Below are positions 40,304 through 49,073 of a stretch of 64,000 bases of DNA, piece by piece; position 1 is the first letter of the stretch, and each line of letters opens with the position of its first letter. The notes below the pieces were generated by a model that made no database searches, was not told the DNA's origin, and worked only from the letters and a program-made list of their open reading frames with translations. The position numbers and the translations under genes are program-made. Source of the DNA: Ruminococcus_G sp964621905. GTDB taxonomy: Bacteria > Bacillota > Clostridia > Lachnospirales > Lachnospiraceae. The stretch lies in the NCBI GenBank assembly GCA_964621905.1, contig CAZUNG010000014.1, positions 1-64,000 on the forward strand. Reading direction: 5' to 3'.

Positions 40304-43300
40304 TTACTTTATGGTTCCTTTTATTCCGGATGAATAAGCTCCGAAGACCTTCTCACCGTTTACTGTACGGTATGCGCGCATCTTATACGTATAGGTCCCT
40401 TTCTTTAGTCCCTTTTCCGTGTAGCTCGTTGTACTTCCTTTCCCTACCTGTGTCACATACTGATACTTTCCGGTTTTCGGATCGATACGGTAAATCCGGT
40501 ATCCGCTTGCCCCGTTTACTTTACTCCAGCTGATCTTCATACTGGTGGCGGAGGCTTCCTTTGCTGTAATATTTTTTACCTGTGTCGGTACCGGTTTCCC
40601 GTTCAGTCCGGTGCTGTATGCGCCGAAATATTTCGTGTTGTTCACTGTCCGGTATGCCCTTACAATATAGTAGTATGTCTTTCCGGATGTCAGTTTGTTG
40701 TGTACATAAGAAGTCGTACTTCCATTTGCAATCTGTGCTGCATATTTCCAGGCTCCGTTCAAAGAAGTTCTGTAATATACGCGGTACCCGCTCGCCCCGC
40801 TTACCTTGTTCCAGCTGACTTTCAGCGCCTGATATCCCCAGGACTGAACTTTGGAGAGTACCGTTCTCTCAGGCACTGCCTTGCCTGTGATTCCGGCCTT
40901 TACATAGTCTCCAAGCTGCGATTTGCCGCCAAGCGTATATACCGCACGAACAGTATAAATATAGGAAGTACCAGTTGTCAGGCCAGTGTCGCGGTATGAA
41001 GTCTTGTCCTGTCCTTCTACGGTCGCGATTCCTTTGTAGCTTCCGCCCGCCGTTTTCCGGTATACACGGTATCCTTCTGCACCCTTTACAGATTTCCATG
41101 TCACGTTCACGGTATTATAATTGACTGATTTCACGGAGCTTAAACTTACCGGACCTCTCATCACTTCCTGAAGCTCATACAGTGTCTTCTCTGCGTCAGT
41201 CAGTTTCTGAACATTCGTGACCCTTCCTTTCTGTGCAGAACTGAGTTTTTCATATTCTGTACGGGCAAGGTCGATTGCCTCAGCACTGTCAAGCGTCACT
41301 TCTCCGATCTGATCAATCAGCTCCACGACCTTTTCCGCTGCTGACACATCACCTGCCACTGCATTTTTCAGTGTCTCGCAGGCTTCATCGACTTCTGTCT
41401 GTGATGCCGGCAGATTCAGCATAGCCGCATTCGCCGCATCATATGCCTCTTTGACTGCCTCGTTTTCCAGCAGCATCTCTTTATTCTGATCACTGTTGAC
41501 TGCTGCAATCTGTGCCGCCAGGTCATCTTTATTCGCACGCACTTTTCCGCTGCCGCCGCCGCCGACCGCAAAACCACCGCCGATATCACTTCCGTACGCA
41601 ACCGTAAACTGTACACGCACGACGTCTCCGTCCGAGAGGTAGCTGTCCGCAAAACCGACATTCGGGAATACATTGTTCAGGCAGTACATCCATCCTGAGC
41701 CCTGTGCATAGTCAAACTCACCCAGTTCACCGGTAGTACCCCATTCTGCATCAAAATCGATCCCCAGATCATTCAGATCTTCATTCAGTGATGCATCCAG
41801 AATCAGATCTTTCGTTGCTGTCTTCGGCCTTCTCGCATTGGCTCCCAGGATCGATGACAGATAAAATCCGCTTTCAAGAGATCCGGTACTGTTGTAATCA
41901 TATCCATTTTCCTGGATCAGACGTCCCAGTGCCTGCGCCGAATTTTCACCTTCATAGACCGGTATCTTTACAGGCTCAATGATATATCCACAGTTAATCG
42001 TCGATGCCTCAATTCCCATCGTGGCATATCCAATCAGTTCCCCTTTGGCTGCCTGTTCATAGCGGATCGTATACGTTCTGCTCACAGTCTGTCCGTCAGC
42101 GTCCGCAGCTTCAATGCTGACTGCATACTCCCCGTCCTCTTTCCCGCTGAAATTCAGTGTATAACTTGCCTTTACGCTGTCATTCCAGGTCGGTTTAAGG
42201 ACCTGACCGTCAAATGTTACCGTTGCATCAATTTTATTTCCTTCTCTATCCCGTGCGATAACATCAAATGTTCTTCTGCTGCCCCGCTGAAGCATGCCAT
42301 CCTCAAGCGTTGTCTCGATTGTCAGCACACCCGACTTTTTAAGCGCCATCATATACCCGGAATCATTCTTATAGTAAATGGTTCCCTGGCGGTCACAGAT
42401 CGCACTGGTAATGCAATACTGCTTCATGCTGTCTTCCGGCGTATACAAAACACCGCTGCCCGGATCTGCCTCTGTAAGTCCCGGTTTGTCTTTTACTACA
42501 TAAATTTCACCGTTTTCAGAATTGACCGTAAAATAGGCATATACATATCCGCCGCTTTCATACGCCGTCGTCAAAAGTGCGGAACTCTGCGGGTAGGCAT
42601 TCAGTGGTATGGTATATGCTTCTGTTGCTGTACCGTCAGAAGCCAGCTGAAGTACTTTAATGCTATGTCCGTCAGGACTGAAATTGCTCGCGCCGCTGAC
42701 ACCGATATAGATTCTGCCGTTATAGACCAGCGGTGTGCTGGTACTCATGCCGCCGAGTGCAAAAGATGTAATGGAGCCATCATCAATGGCGCCGTCTTCA
42801 GACACTTTCGCAGAATACAGGTATCCTCCTTTCGACGCGAAATAAATACGATCCGTCACGGTATCATAGGCGATATCCGTTCTGATGTCACCTGCAAAGC
42901 CGCCAATCTCACTGATGACCTCACCGGTATACTTATCAAAGGAGTACAAAAATGCCGTATTGCTGGAGTAATTCTTCTCACCGTCATCCGTGCCGACGAT
43001 CACATACCGGTCAGTCACGTAAGCACCTGCCCAATATACGCCGCCTGCGATCGTCTTTGTCCATTCTGCTTGTTTCGTCTCTGTCTTCGCGGCATCCGCC
43101 TTGACACACACGAAATTGGCATCTTTTGTCTCGCTGTTCCAGAAACCGGTATAGACATAACCGTCGGAATACCGGATAGAAGAATTCGGCTGCCCGCCGA
43201 GTTCATCCCTGTAAACCCAGAGAGATTCCAGTGTGGCCGCATTAAATGCCTGGATACGCCCGCCGGCAAGACCGACAAAAATCATACCGCCGCCGTATGT

Positions 43301-44668
43301 CGGAGGCACGATAGAAAAATTACTGTTGCCGGCCATTGTTCCCGTTTCAAGAACTTCTCCCGTTTCTTTGTCGATTTTCAAAAGCTTGGTACCACTGTAA
43401 CAGTACATATAACCGTCTACCAGAATCGGCGAGCTGACTGCCTGGTTACTGTAACCTTCGCCAAGTTTCTTTCCCCATTTCAGCTCAGTTTCCGACGCTG
43501 TCACCGGCGTTTCCGCTGAGGTAATCGCCATATTATACGGGCTGTTTCTGTAATCGTACCATTCCGCATCCAATTCAGGAAGTTCAGAACTTCCTGCGTC
43601 TTTAACTGTGATCGTCAGATACGGAGCAATCAGCGGATTCGCGTATTCGTCCTCACACTTCGCCGAAACATGATACGTTCCCGCTGTGTCAAATTTGACG
43701 GTGACTTTCCCCTCTCCATCTGTCACTGCCCCTGCGATATCTTTACCGGTTCCCAGATAACCGTTTGCATCAGACTCATCAGGTGTCACAAGCACCAGCT
43801 GTGCATCCTCCACCGCCTTTGTCTGCTGATCAATCATACTCTGCGCATAGTTCCCAAAATATGCAAAGTTATAACCCTTCAGTTCAAAAGAAATATCTTG
43901 CCCTGTTTCCGCCTCAAGGCTGGTGATTTTTGATCCGTTGGCGAAAAACATTCCATAATCATCCAGGAAATAAGATTCATCCTGGTAGAAAAAGAATTCC
44001 ACATCATCTCCCGCTGCAACTTTACAGTTGTTTGCAGAATATCCGGTATATCCATAGGATGTTTCCACATCATCGTGCGGCGCGGCTCCGTTGACCGCAA
44101 AACCGATGCTGCTCGTCTCAACTCCGTTCATTTTTTTGATAAATCCGGAATCATCGACTACGAGATACTCCTGGATATCGTCTTTTGTGGCCCCGTACAG
44201 ATCAATATGAATCTGCACAAGCACATCAAGCGGAGTGATATCTCCCTCGTTTACATTGGTTCCATATGTAAAGCCGTAGGATTTTGCCAGGTTAGAGGAA
44301 ATCTCCGATGTCTTCGGAAGATAGAAAAACGTATCCCCCATTTTCATGGACATTTGTACTTCTGCCTTTTGGGCGCCCACTGTCACCTCCGCAGCAGCGC
44401 CGGCATTCTCGATCTCAGGATCAGCCGCAGAAACATCCGGCGCCTCTTCCTCTGTATCTTTTTCTGGTTCCTCCTGTGACGTTTCCCCTTCCGGAATGAC
44501 TTCACCTTCCGGAACTTCCTGATCCGTTTCCGTGACATCAGCTTCCATCCCTTCCGTGACCGGGACTGGCAGATCTTCCGCCGCTGCAAATGCCGCTGTC
44601 GGCACAGAAGTAAGGATCATCAACGCCGCCAGAATCATACTGATGATTCTGTTTTTAAACATCTTCAT
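40304..44668 (-). CDS. Giant secreted protein: two transcobalamin beta-like domains, PQQ-type propeller, Fn3 repeats
   Basis: The 1,454-aa protein has a signal peptide ending at AFAA (residue 30) and a Glu/Pro-rich linker. A first DUF4430-like domain lies at about 108-241. A PQQ/YVTN-type beta-propeller covers 393-786, with repeats such as GYMYCYSG, KIDKETGEV and GRIYIG. An Ig-like module comes next, then a clear DUF4430 domain at 878-1030 (SGWMYCLNNVFPNVG, SDIGG). A helical repeat and three Fn3-like domains form the end. The start at 44668 follows AAAGGAGTG. The longer frame begins upstream of the terminator. It is the only gene behind riboswitch 1. Likely a surface corrinoid binder. Confidence 0.82.
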   Translation of the reverse strand: MKMFKNRIISMILAALMILTSVPTAAFAAAEDLPVPVTEGMEADVTETDQEVPEGEVIPEGETSQEEPEKDTEEEAPDVSAADPEIENAGAAAEVTVGAQKAEVQMSMKMGDTFFYLPKTSEISSNLAKSYGFTYGTNVNEGDITPLDVLVQIHIDLYGATKDDIQEYLVVDDSGFIKKMNGVETSSIGFAVNGAAPHDDVETSYGYTGYSANNCKVAAGDDVEFFFYQDESYFLDDYGMFFANGSKITSLEAETGQDISFELKGYNFAYFGNYAQSMIDQQTKAVEDAQLVLVTPDESDANGYLGTGKDIAGAVTDGEGKVTVKFDTAGTYHVSAKCEDEYANPLIAPYLTITVKDAGSSELPELDAEWYDYRNSPYNMAITSAETPVTASETELKWGKKLGEGYSNQAVSSPILVDGYMYCYSGTKLLKIDKETGEVLETGTMAGNSNFSIVPPTYGGGMIFVGLAGGRIQAFNAATLESLWVYRDELGGQPNSSIRYSDGYVYTGFWNSETKDANFVCVKADAAKTETKQAEWTKTIAGGVYWAGAYVTDRYVIVGTDDGEKNYSSNTAFLYSFDKYTGEVISEIGGFAGDIRTDIAYDTVTDRIYFASKGGYLYSAKVSEDGAIDDGSITSFALGGMSTSTPLVYNGRIYIGVSGASNFSPDGHSIKVLQLASDGTATEAYTIPLNAYPQSSALLTTAYESGGYVYAYFTVNSENGEIYVVKDKPGLTEADPGSGVLYTPEDSMKQYCITSAICDRQGTIYYKNDSGYMMALKKSGVLTIETTLEDGMLQRGSRRTFDVIARDREGNKIDATVTFDGQVLKPTWNDSVKASYTLNFSGKEDGEYAVSIEAADADGQTVSRTYTIRYEQAAKGELIGYATMGIEASTINCGYIIEPVKIPVYEGENSAQALGRLIQENGYDYNSTGSLESGFYLSSILGANARRPKTATKDLILDASLNEDLNDLGIDFDAEWGTTGELGEFDYAQGSGWMYCLNNVFPNVGFADSYLSDGDVVRVQFTVAYGSDIGGGFAVGGGGSGKVRANKDDLAAQIAAVNSDQNKEMLLENEAVKEAYDAANAAMLNLPASQTEVDEACETLKNAVAGDVSAAEKVVELIDQIGEVTLDSAEAIDLARTEYEKLSSAQKGRVTNVQKLTDAEKTLYELQEVMRGPVSLSSVKSVNYNTVNVTWKSVKGAEGYRVYRKTAGGSYKGIATVEGQDKTSYRDTGLTTGTSYIYTVRAVYTLGGKSQLGDYVKAGITGKAVPERTVLSKVQSWGYQALKVSWNKVSGASGYRVYYRTSLNGAWKYAAQIANGSTTSYVHNKLTSGKTYYYIVRAYRTVNNTKYFGAYSTGLNGKPVPTQVKNITAKEASATSMKISWSKVNGASGYRIYRIDPKTGKYQYVTQVGKGSTTSYTEKGLKKGTYTYKMRAYRTVNGEKVFGAYSSGIKGTIK

Positions 44669-44716
44669 ACACTTACACTCCTTTTCTCTTGTTCTGACCA
44701 TCGATAAAATTGAAAT

Positions 44717-44740
44717 AAAAAAAGAGCCGTAAACGGCTCT
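44717..44740 (-). terminator. Riboswitch-controlled terminator 1
   Basis: Minus strand: AGAGCCGT/ACGGCTCT stem with a two-base central gap (AGAGCCG and CGGCTCT with loop TTTA) and then T7. It lies between riboswitch 1 and the 1,454-aa gene, 48 bp before its start. Confidence 0.85.
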
Positions 44741-44827
44741 ATCTTTAGAACGGAACCTTTTTGCGCACAACAAAAGAAGGTCCTGGATTTTCTTCCCAAT
44801 CCGCCTTGCCTACGAATCTTTTTTCAC

Positions 44828-44994
44828 AAACTGCGTTGTTGTATCCTGACTCGGGTTCATCCTACCAAAAGCGCCTTCCCAGACCTTCGTCCAGTGGCAT
44901 TTTGCCATCTTCGTCCCCCATACAGTAGAGATAGACTGTCCCGGATTCTCACCGGGTTCCGGTTAAACAGGCGTATCCCGCCTGACCACAGTTT
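44828..44994 (-). promoter_or_regulatory. Cobalamin riboswitch 1
   Basis: Minus strand: P1 is AAACTGTG/CGCAGTTT (44994-44987 with 44835-44828). Core segments run in order: CCCGGTGAGAATCCGGGACAG, CTACTGTATG, GCCACTGGACGAAGG, CTGGGAAGG and GAGTCAGGATAC. The pattern is that of the cobalamin riboswitch. About 90 nt separate it from its terminator, which leaves room for an antiterminator. Confidence 0.9.
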
Positions 44995-45025
44995 TTATTC
45001 AGTTTATATCATGGTGTTATTCATT

Positions 45026-45054
45026 AATTTAGATGATTTCATCTGATTTGTCAA
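45026..45054 (-). promoter_or_regulatory. Promoter of cobalamin transcript 1
   Basis: Minus strand: -35 TTGACA (45054-45049) and -10 TAAATT (45031-45026), 17 bp apart, about 32 bp before riboswitch P1. Confidence 0.7.
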
Positions 45055-45139
45055 GATATAATGCAAAAATCCTGTCCGTATATTGTCAACTCCGTCATAT
45101 TTCTGCTGTTCATACAGCTCAATTTGTAGGATAATAACC

Positions 45140-46456
45140 TTACTCCGGAATTTCCAGAATTATACGTGTGACGTATTCCCTCTCATTTTGTATAAATTCC
45201 GCGGTCCCCTGGTAGCGTGCTGCAATCTCCTGTACGCTGCGCAGCCCGAATCCTTTACGTTTCCCCTGCATTCCCCCGCTTCTTTCGGCGGACACACTGT
45301 TCCTGATCTGAATCAGACATTTCCTGTCTTTTATTCCCATATCCAGATAAATATACGTTCCCTTTTCCTCCGCTATCTGCCTGCAGGATTTTAGGGCGTT
45401 TTCCAGGCAGTTGCCCAGCAGCACCGTCAGATTCACCTGATCCTCTCCTTTGAGCGGACCAAGTGTAACATAAGCCTGAAACTCCACATGATTCATGGCT
45501 GCATTTTCAGCGTAAAAACTGAGTAGTCCGTCTATCACCGCGTCTTCACAGTACCGGCTGCGTTCATCTTTCAGATAAAGATTCTCATAACTGCTCAGAT
45601 ATTCATCCAGAGCCTCTTGATTTCCCTGCCTGTTCAGCATGGTGATCACCCGGAAATGCTGGCGGGTGTCGTGATGAAGCCTTCGCGCATTCTCTATATC
45701 CGCTGTGATGGTTTCATACTGCAGCTGCCATATTTCCATCGTATTTTGCAGCTTCATCTGCCTGCGCATCAGATATATTTCATTAAAAAATATCAGATAT
45801 ACCAATGCGTCTGTCAACGCCAGGCAAATCAGAGGAACCAGCCTCTTCTTCGCATAGAACAGAATAAACGGAACCGCCAGTATATAGAGAAGCAGAGTAG
45901 CCAGCACATACAGACAGGCCTTTTTCATCTCCTTTTTTTCCATGACAGCAATACTGTCCCGCACGATATGGCGAAAGAACGGATACACAAAAACTCCGGT
46001 AAGAAGATACAAGATGACATATATCAGCAGTGTCTTTCCATCATAGGGAAAGTTGGCGCCTCTGCTTTTAAATGTAGTGCCAAAGGTAACCTGCGCAGAT
46101 ACCGTATATATGACAGCGGCATAGTGAAGAACCAGCATATAGACAAGAAAAACCGCCATCGTCCTCTTTTTTATAATCCACAGAAAATAAAGCAGCATCA
46201 CTGCAATGACTGCTCCTGCATACAGATTCGAACATACCATCCGCAAAGTCACCGGCGCCGCCAAAGTAACAGCCGCCAGCCCGGCTGACGCCGCCACAAG
46301 AAAAACGATGACCATCAACAGGCATTTTCCTCTGCTGTACCGGATATTCTCATCTTCTATCGCAACAAAGGCCAGAATCGCTACCGGGAAGGACTGAATA
46401 AAAAAACCGGCCCATTGAATAAGAACAAAATCCAATAACTCATCCATCCGCATCAC
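45140..46456 (-). CDS. Sensor histidine kinase, AgrC/GHKL type
   Basis: The 438-aa kinase has six or seven N-terminal membrane helices (residues about 8-225) and no extracellular domain. A short dimerisation region carries the phosphoacceptor histidine in RRLHHDTRQHF (near 260), and a GHKL ATPase has the N-box LLGNCLENALKSC near 350. This layout fits peptide-sensing AgrC/ComD-like kinases, but no small peptide gene or AgrB is beside it. Its start overlaps the response regulator stop as ATGA. Confidence 0.92.
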   Translation of the reverse strand: MMRMDELLDFVLIQWAGFFIQSFPVAILAFVAIEDENIRYSRGKCLLMVIVFLVAASAGLAAVTLAAPVTLRMVCSNLYAGAVIAVMLLYFLWIIKKRTMAVFLVYMLVLHYAAVIYTVSAQVTFGTTFKSRGANFPYDGKTLLIYVILYLLTGVFVYPFFRHIVRDSIAVMEKKEMKKACLYVLATLLLYILAVPFILFYAKKRLVPLICLALTDALVYLIFFNEIYLMRRQMKLQNTMEIWQLQYETITADIENARRLHHDTRQHFRVITMLNRQGNQEALDEYLSSYENLYLKDERSRYCEDAVIDGLLSFYAENAAMNHVEFQAYVTLGPLKGEDQVNLTVLLGNCLENALKSCRQIAEEKGTYIYLDMGIKDRKCLIQIRNSVSAERSGGMQGKRKGFGLRSVQEIAARYQGTAEFIQNEREYVTRIILEIPE

Positions 46457-47196
46457 ACTCTGTTTCTATGTCCTCTTTCCAGGCACCGGAAGAGGTACTC
46501 ATGATATTGAATACGCGTCTGCTCCTTTTCTTTCCTGCTGATAAGAGCTGTTGTTCCATCTTTGAATTCACAGCTGCCGTTTTTACTGATATCCTCAATT
46601 TCTCCCATAGCCACAAGAAATCCTCTGCTGATCTTCAGAAAGTCCAGCCCCTTTAACTGTCGCTCTGCTTCGGAAAAAGTAATCGGAACCCAGACCGGGG
46701 AATCTTTGCCGTCGTAATAAATATCCACACCTCTTTTACTGCTCAGAATTTTGATCACTGACTCTTTCAGGAAATAAAATTTTTTATCACCTTTCTGCAA
46801 TGTCAAGATCTGCTTTTTTTCATCCGTAAATGTCCTGGCACGCTGGATAAGTTCTTCAAGTTCCGCTTCCTTCACCGGCTTTAACAGGTAATGAACCGCC
46901 TTCAGAGCAAACGCCTCTACTGCAAAATCCGGTGAAGACGTCAGAAACGCAACGGACACATCCGGCAGACAGGCATGCGCCTTTCGCGCTGTCTCTATTC
47001 CATCCATTTCATCCATATAAATATCCAGAATCAAAAGTTCATACTCAGCCCCGCGTTCCAGATCCTGCACTAATGATTTTCCGTCGCTGTAACAGACTAC
47101 ATTCAACTCTTCGTGAAATTTTACAAATACAGCATTCAGCTTTCCCGCAATCTCTTCCAGTTCCTCTGTTCTGTCATCACATATCGCAATTCTCAT
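46453..47196 (-). CDS. LytTR-family response regulator
   Basis: The 247-aa regulator has a receiver domain (IAICDD at the start, phosphoacceptor Asp in LLILDIYMDEMDG near 57, switch Lys in LLKPV near 103) and a LytTR DNA-binding domain from about 140. The start at 47196 follows GGAGGGTATT. The longer frame to 47457 is unsupported. It is co-transcribed with the kinase. Its targets are unknown. LytTR regulators often control surface, bacteriocin or quorum genes, so the adjacent surface-protein genes are possible targets, but no LytTR repeats were found. Confidence 0.93.
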   Translation of the reverse strand: MRIAICDDRTEELEEIAGKLNAVFVKFHEELNVVCYSDGKSLVQDLERGAEYELLILDIYMDEMDGIETARKAHACLPDVSVAFLTSSPDFAVEAFALKAVHYLLKPVKEAELEELIQRARTFTDEKKQILTLQKGDKKFYFLKESVIKILSSKRGVDIYYDGKDSPVWVPITFSEAERQLKGLDFLKISRGFLVAMGEIEDISKNGSCEFKDGTTALISRKEKEQTRIQYHEYLFRCLERGHRNRV

Positions 47197-47296
47197 AATA
47201 CCCTCCTGTATTTCACTATAACACAGGTTTTTTTCGATTTCTATACTGTATTTACTGCGGTGCCCGCAATTATAAGATCCGTGTTTCCGGTACACT

Positions 47297-47326
47297 AAAA
47301 CGGGAGTGCCCATCATGGACACCCCC
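47297..47326 (-). terminator. Terminator after the Gfo/Idh/MocA gene
   Basis: Minus strand: GGGGGTGTCC pairs with GGGCACTCCC (10 bp, two G-U pairs) across ATGAT, followed by GTTTTAG. It lies 18 bp after the stop. Confidence 0.75.
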
Positions 47327-47344
47327 ATACCCCTCTGACAAATA

Positions 47345-48364
47345 TCAGATTTTAACAACGCCTTTTGATACCAGTGCTTTCTGAGCTGCTTCACAGATCT
47401 GTGTCGCTGCAGTTCCGTCATGTACCACAACACCAGGTTTCTTTCCATTCTGTACACAGTCTACAAACTCTTTCATTTCTTCCACGTATGCCTGCTGGAA
47501 ACGTTCCGGGAAATTGCGTACACATTCCTGAACAACACCGTGTTTGTCATAGATCACAGCAAGATTCTTAGCCGGAACCGGACTGACGCGAATACTGCCC
47601 TCTGTACCGATAATCTCTGTTTCAATATGATAGCCGTGCACTGCAGCCCGGCCTACATGAAGCTGTCCCATAGCACCATTCTTAAATGAGAAGGTGGCAC
47701 ATGCGGTTTCAACATCGCCCTGTTCTGTAAATCTCGGATGTTTTACGGTGCTTCCAATTGCATATACTTCTTCCGGGTCGTCACCCAGGAACCAGCGCAT
47801 CAGGTCAATATCATGGCTCGCCATATCCATCATGATACCGCCGCTCTTCGGAACGTATCCGCTGTCCAGTAAGCTTTCTGCGTCAGCATCAGGGTCAACG
47901 CCGGTAGCTTTTACAAGGTAAGGTTTTCCGATTGCGCCTTCGTCGATTTTCTTTTTCGCATATGCATAGGACGGGTCATATCTGCGCATGAAACCAAGCA
48001 TGAATACGAGATCCGGATACTGCTCCACTTCTTTTTCCGTTGCATAGCATTCGTCAAGTGTAACAGCAAGTGGTTTCTCACAGAAGATATGTTTTCCTGC
48101 TTTTAAAGCCAAGGAAATCTGCTCCGGATGGAATGTGGACGGGGATACGATCACAACTGCATCGATATCCGGATCCTGACACATCTCGCCGAAATCAGCA
48201 TATGTTTTTGCCACACCCAGTTCTGTTTTTGCATACTCAAGTTCTGCAGGCACAACAGAGCAGGCTGCCACCAGCTCAGCAGCCGGTACGCCAAATGCCA
48301 GGTTGTTCGCATGTGCACGTCCAAGTCTTCCTAATCCAACAATACCAATTCTTACTTTCTTCAT
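47345..48364 (-). CDS. iolG: Gfo/Idh/MocA family dehydrogenase, probably inositol 2-dehydrogenase
   Basis: The 339-aa protein has the N-terminal NAD-binding loop IGIVGLGRLGRAHANNL, the EKP motif (IFCEKPLAV, catalytic Lys near 97), and the C-terminal substrate domain with GGIMMDMASHDIDLMRW, including the conserved Asp and His. This fits myo-inositol 2-dehydrogenase, but related sugar dehydrogenases share the pattern, so substrate is uncertain. The start at 48364 follows GAGAGGAATTGGAG. No other iol genes are adjacent. It is a single-gene unit. Confidence 0.82.
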   Translation of the reverse strand: MKKVRIGIVGLGRLGRAHANNLAFGVPAAELVAACSVVPAELEYAKTELGVAKTYADFGEMCQDPDIDAVVIVSPSTFHPEQISLALKAGKHIFCEKPLAVTLDECYATEKEVEQYPDLVFMLGFMRRYDPSYAYAKKKIDEGAIGKPYLVKATGVDPDADAESLLDSGYVPKSGGIMMDMASHDIDLMRWFLGDDPEEVYAIGSTVKHPRFTEQGDVETACATFSFKNGAMGQLHVGRAAVHGYHIETEIIGTEGSIRVSPVPAKNLAVIYDKHGVVQECVRNFPERFQQAYVEEMKEFVDCVQNGKKPGVVVHDGTAATQICEAAQKALVSKGVVKI

Positions 48365-48571
48365 TCTCCAATTCCTCTCTTCACTGTGATTTCTCTCTTC
48401 CAAAGTTCAGATCTATATAAATCGTCCGCCGATTTATACATTAATCATATCATAACAAATCCTTTTTCTCAATTCTTTAGTAAAATTGCACGATTGATTT
48501 TTTCTTCCTGCAGAAACTTCAAGTAATTATTACGGGAACTGGTAAGACTTTCACATTCTTGCTTACCGTTC

Positions 48572-49042
48572 TTATTCCCAGTTTTTACAGACATCTACCC
48601 ATTTCGAATAACCAGAGTATTTCTCAAGCTCTGGTATTGTCAGCTCAATTGCACTGCTGCTGCTTCCACATGCCGGAAATACCGTCTCAAACCGTTTCAA
48701 TGACTCGTCAAGGCACACAATGATCCCGTCTTTGACTGCAAACGGACAAACCCCTCCGATCGTATGGCCGACCAGATTCTCCACTTCCTCCGGCGTGAGC
48801 ATTTTGGCTTTTGTATGGAAGGTTCCCTTATACTTACTGTTGTCAATCTTCGCATCCCCTGCCGTTACAATCAGCACACATCCTTCATCCACTTTAAAGG
48901 AAAGGGTTTTGGCGATTCTCTTCGGTTCACATCCGACTGCCTGCGCCGCAAGTTCAACCGTCGCTGATGACACCTCAAACTCCCGCACCCTCTCCTCCAA
49001 TCCATACCGTCTGAAATATTCTTTTACTTTTTCAATTGCCAT
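48572..49042 (-). CDS. YbaK/EbsC-type aminoacyl-tRNA deacylase
   Basis: The 156-aa protein matches the YbaK/ProXp family, which hydrolyses mischarged aminoacyl-tRNAs such as Cys-tRNA(Pro). Hallmarks are AQAVGCEPKRIAKTLSFK near residue 40, the active-site lysine strand followed by LIVTAGDAKIDN, and HTIGGVCPFAV near 95. The cyclised GG-VCPF motif is the substrate-pocket signature. It is the last gene of EEP-greA-DUF3786-ybaK. Exact tRNA choice cannot be read from sequence. Confidence 0.9.
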   Translation of the reverse strand: MAIEKVKEYFRRYGLEERVREFEVSSATVELAAQAVGCEPKRIAKTLSFKVDEGCVLIVTAGDAKIDNSKYKGTFHTKAKMLTPEEVENLVGHTIGGVCPFAVKDGIIVCLDESLKRFETVFPACGSSSSAIELTIPELEKYSGYSKWVDVCKNWE

Positions 49043-49073
49043 TTTTATTTTCTCCTTACCGCATGCTTCATGA

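Noticed and set aside
45140..47196. A complete Agr-type quorum-sensing locus
   Set aside because: Kinase and LytTR regulator are present, but I find no AgrB-like protease or small peptide gene beside them.
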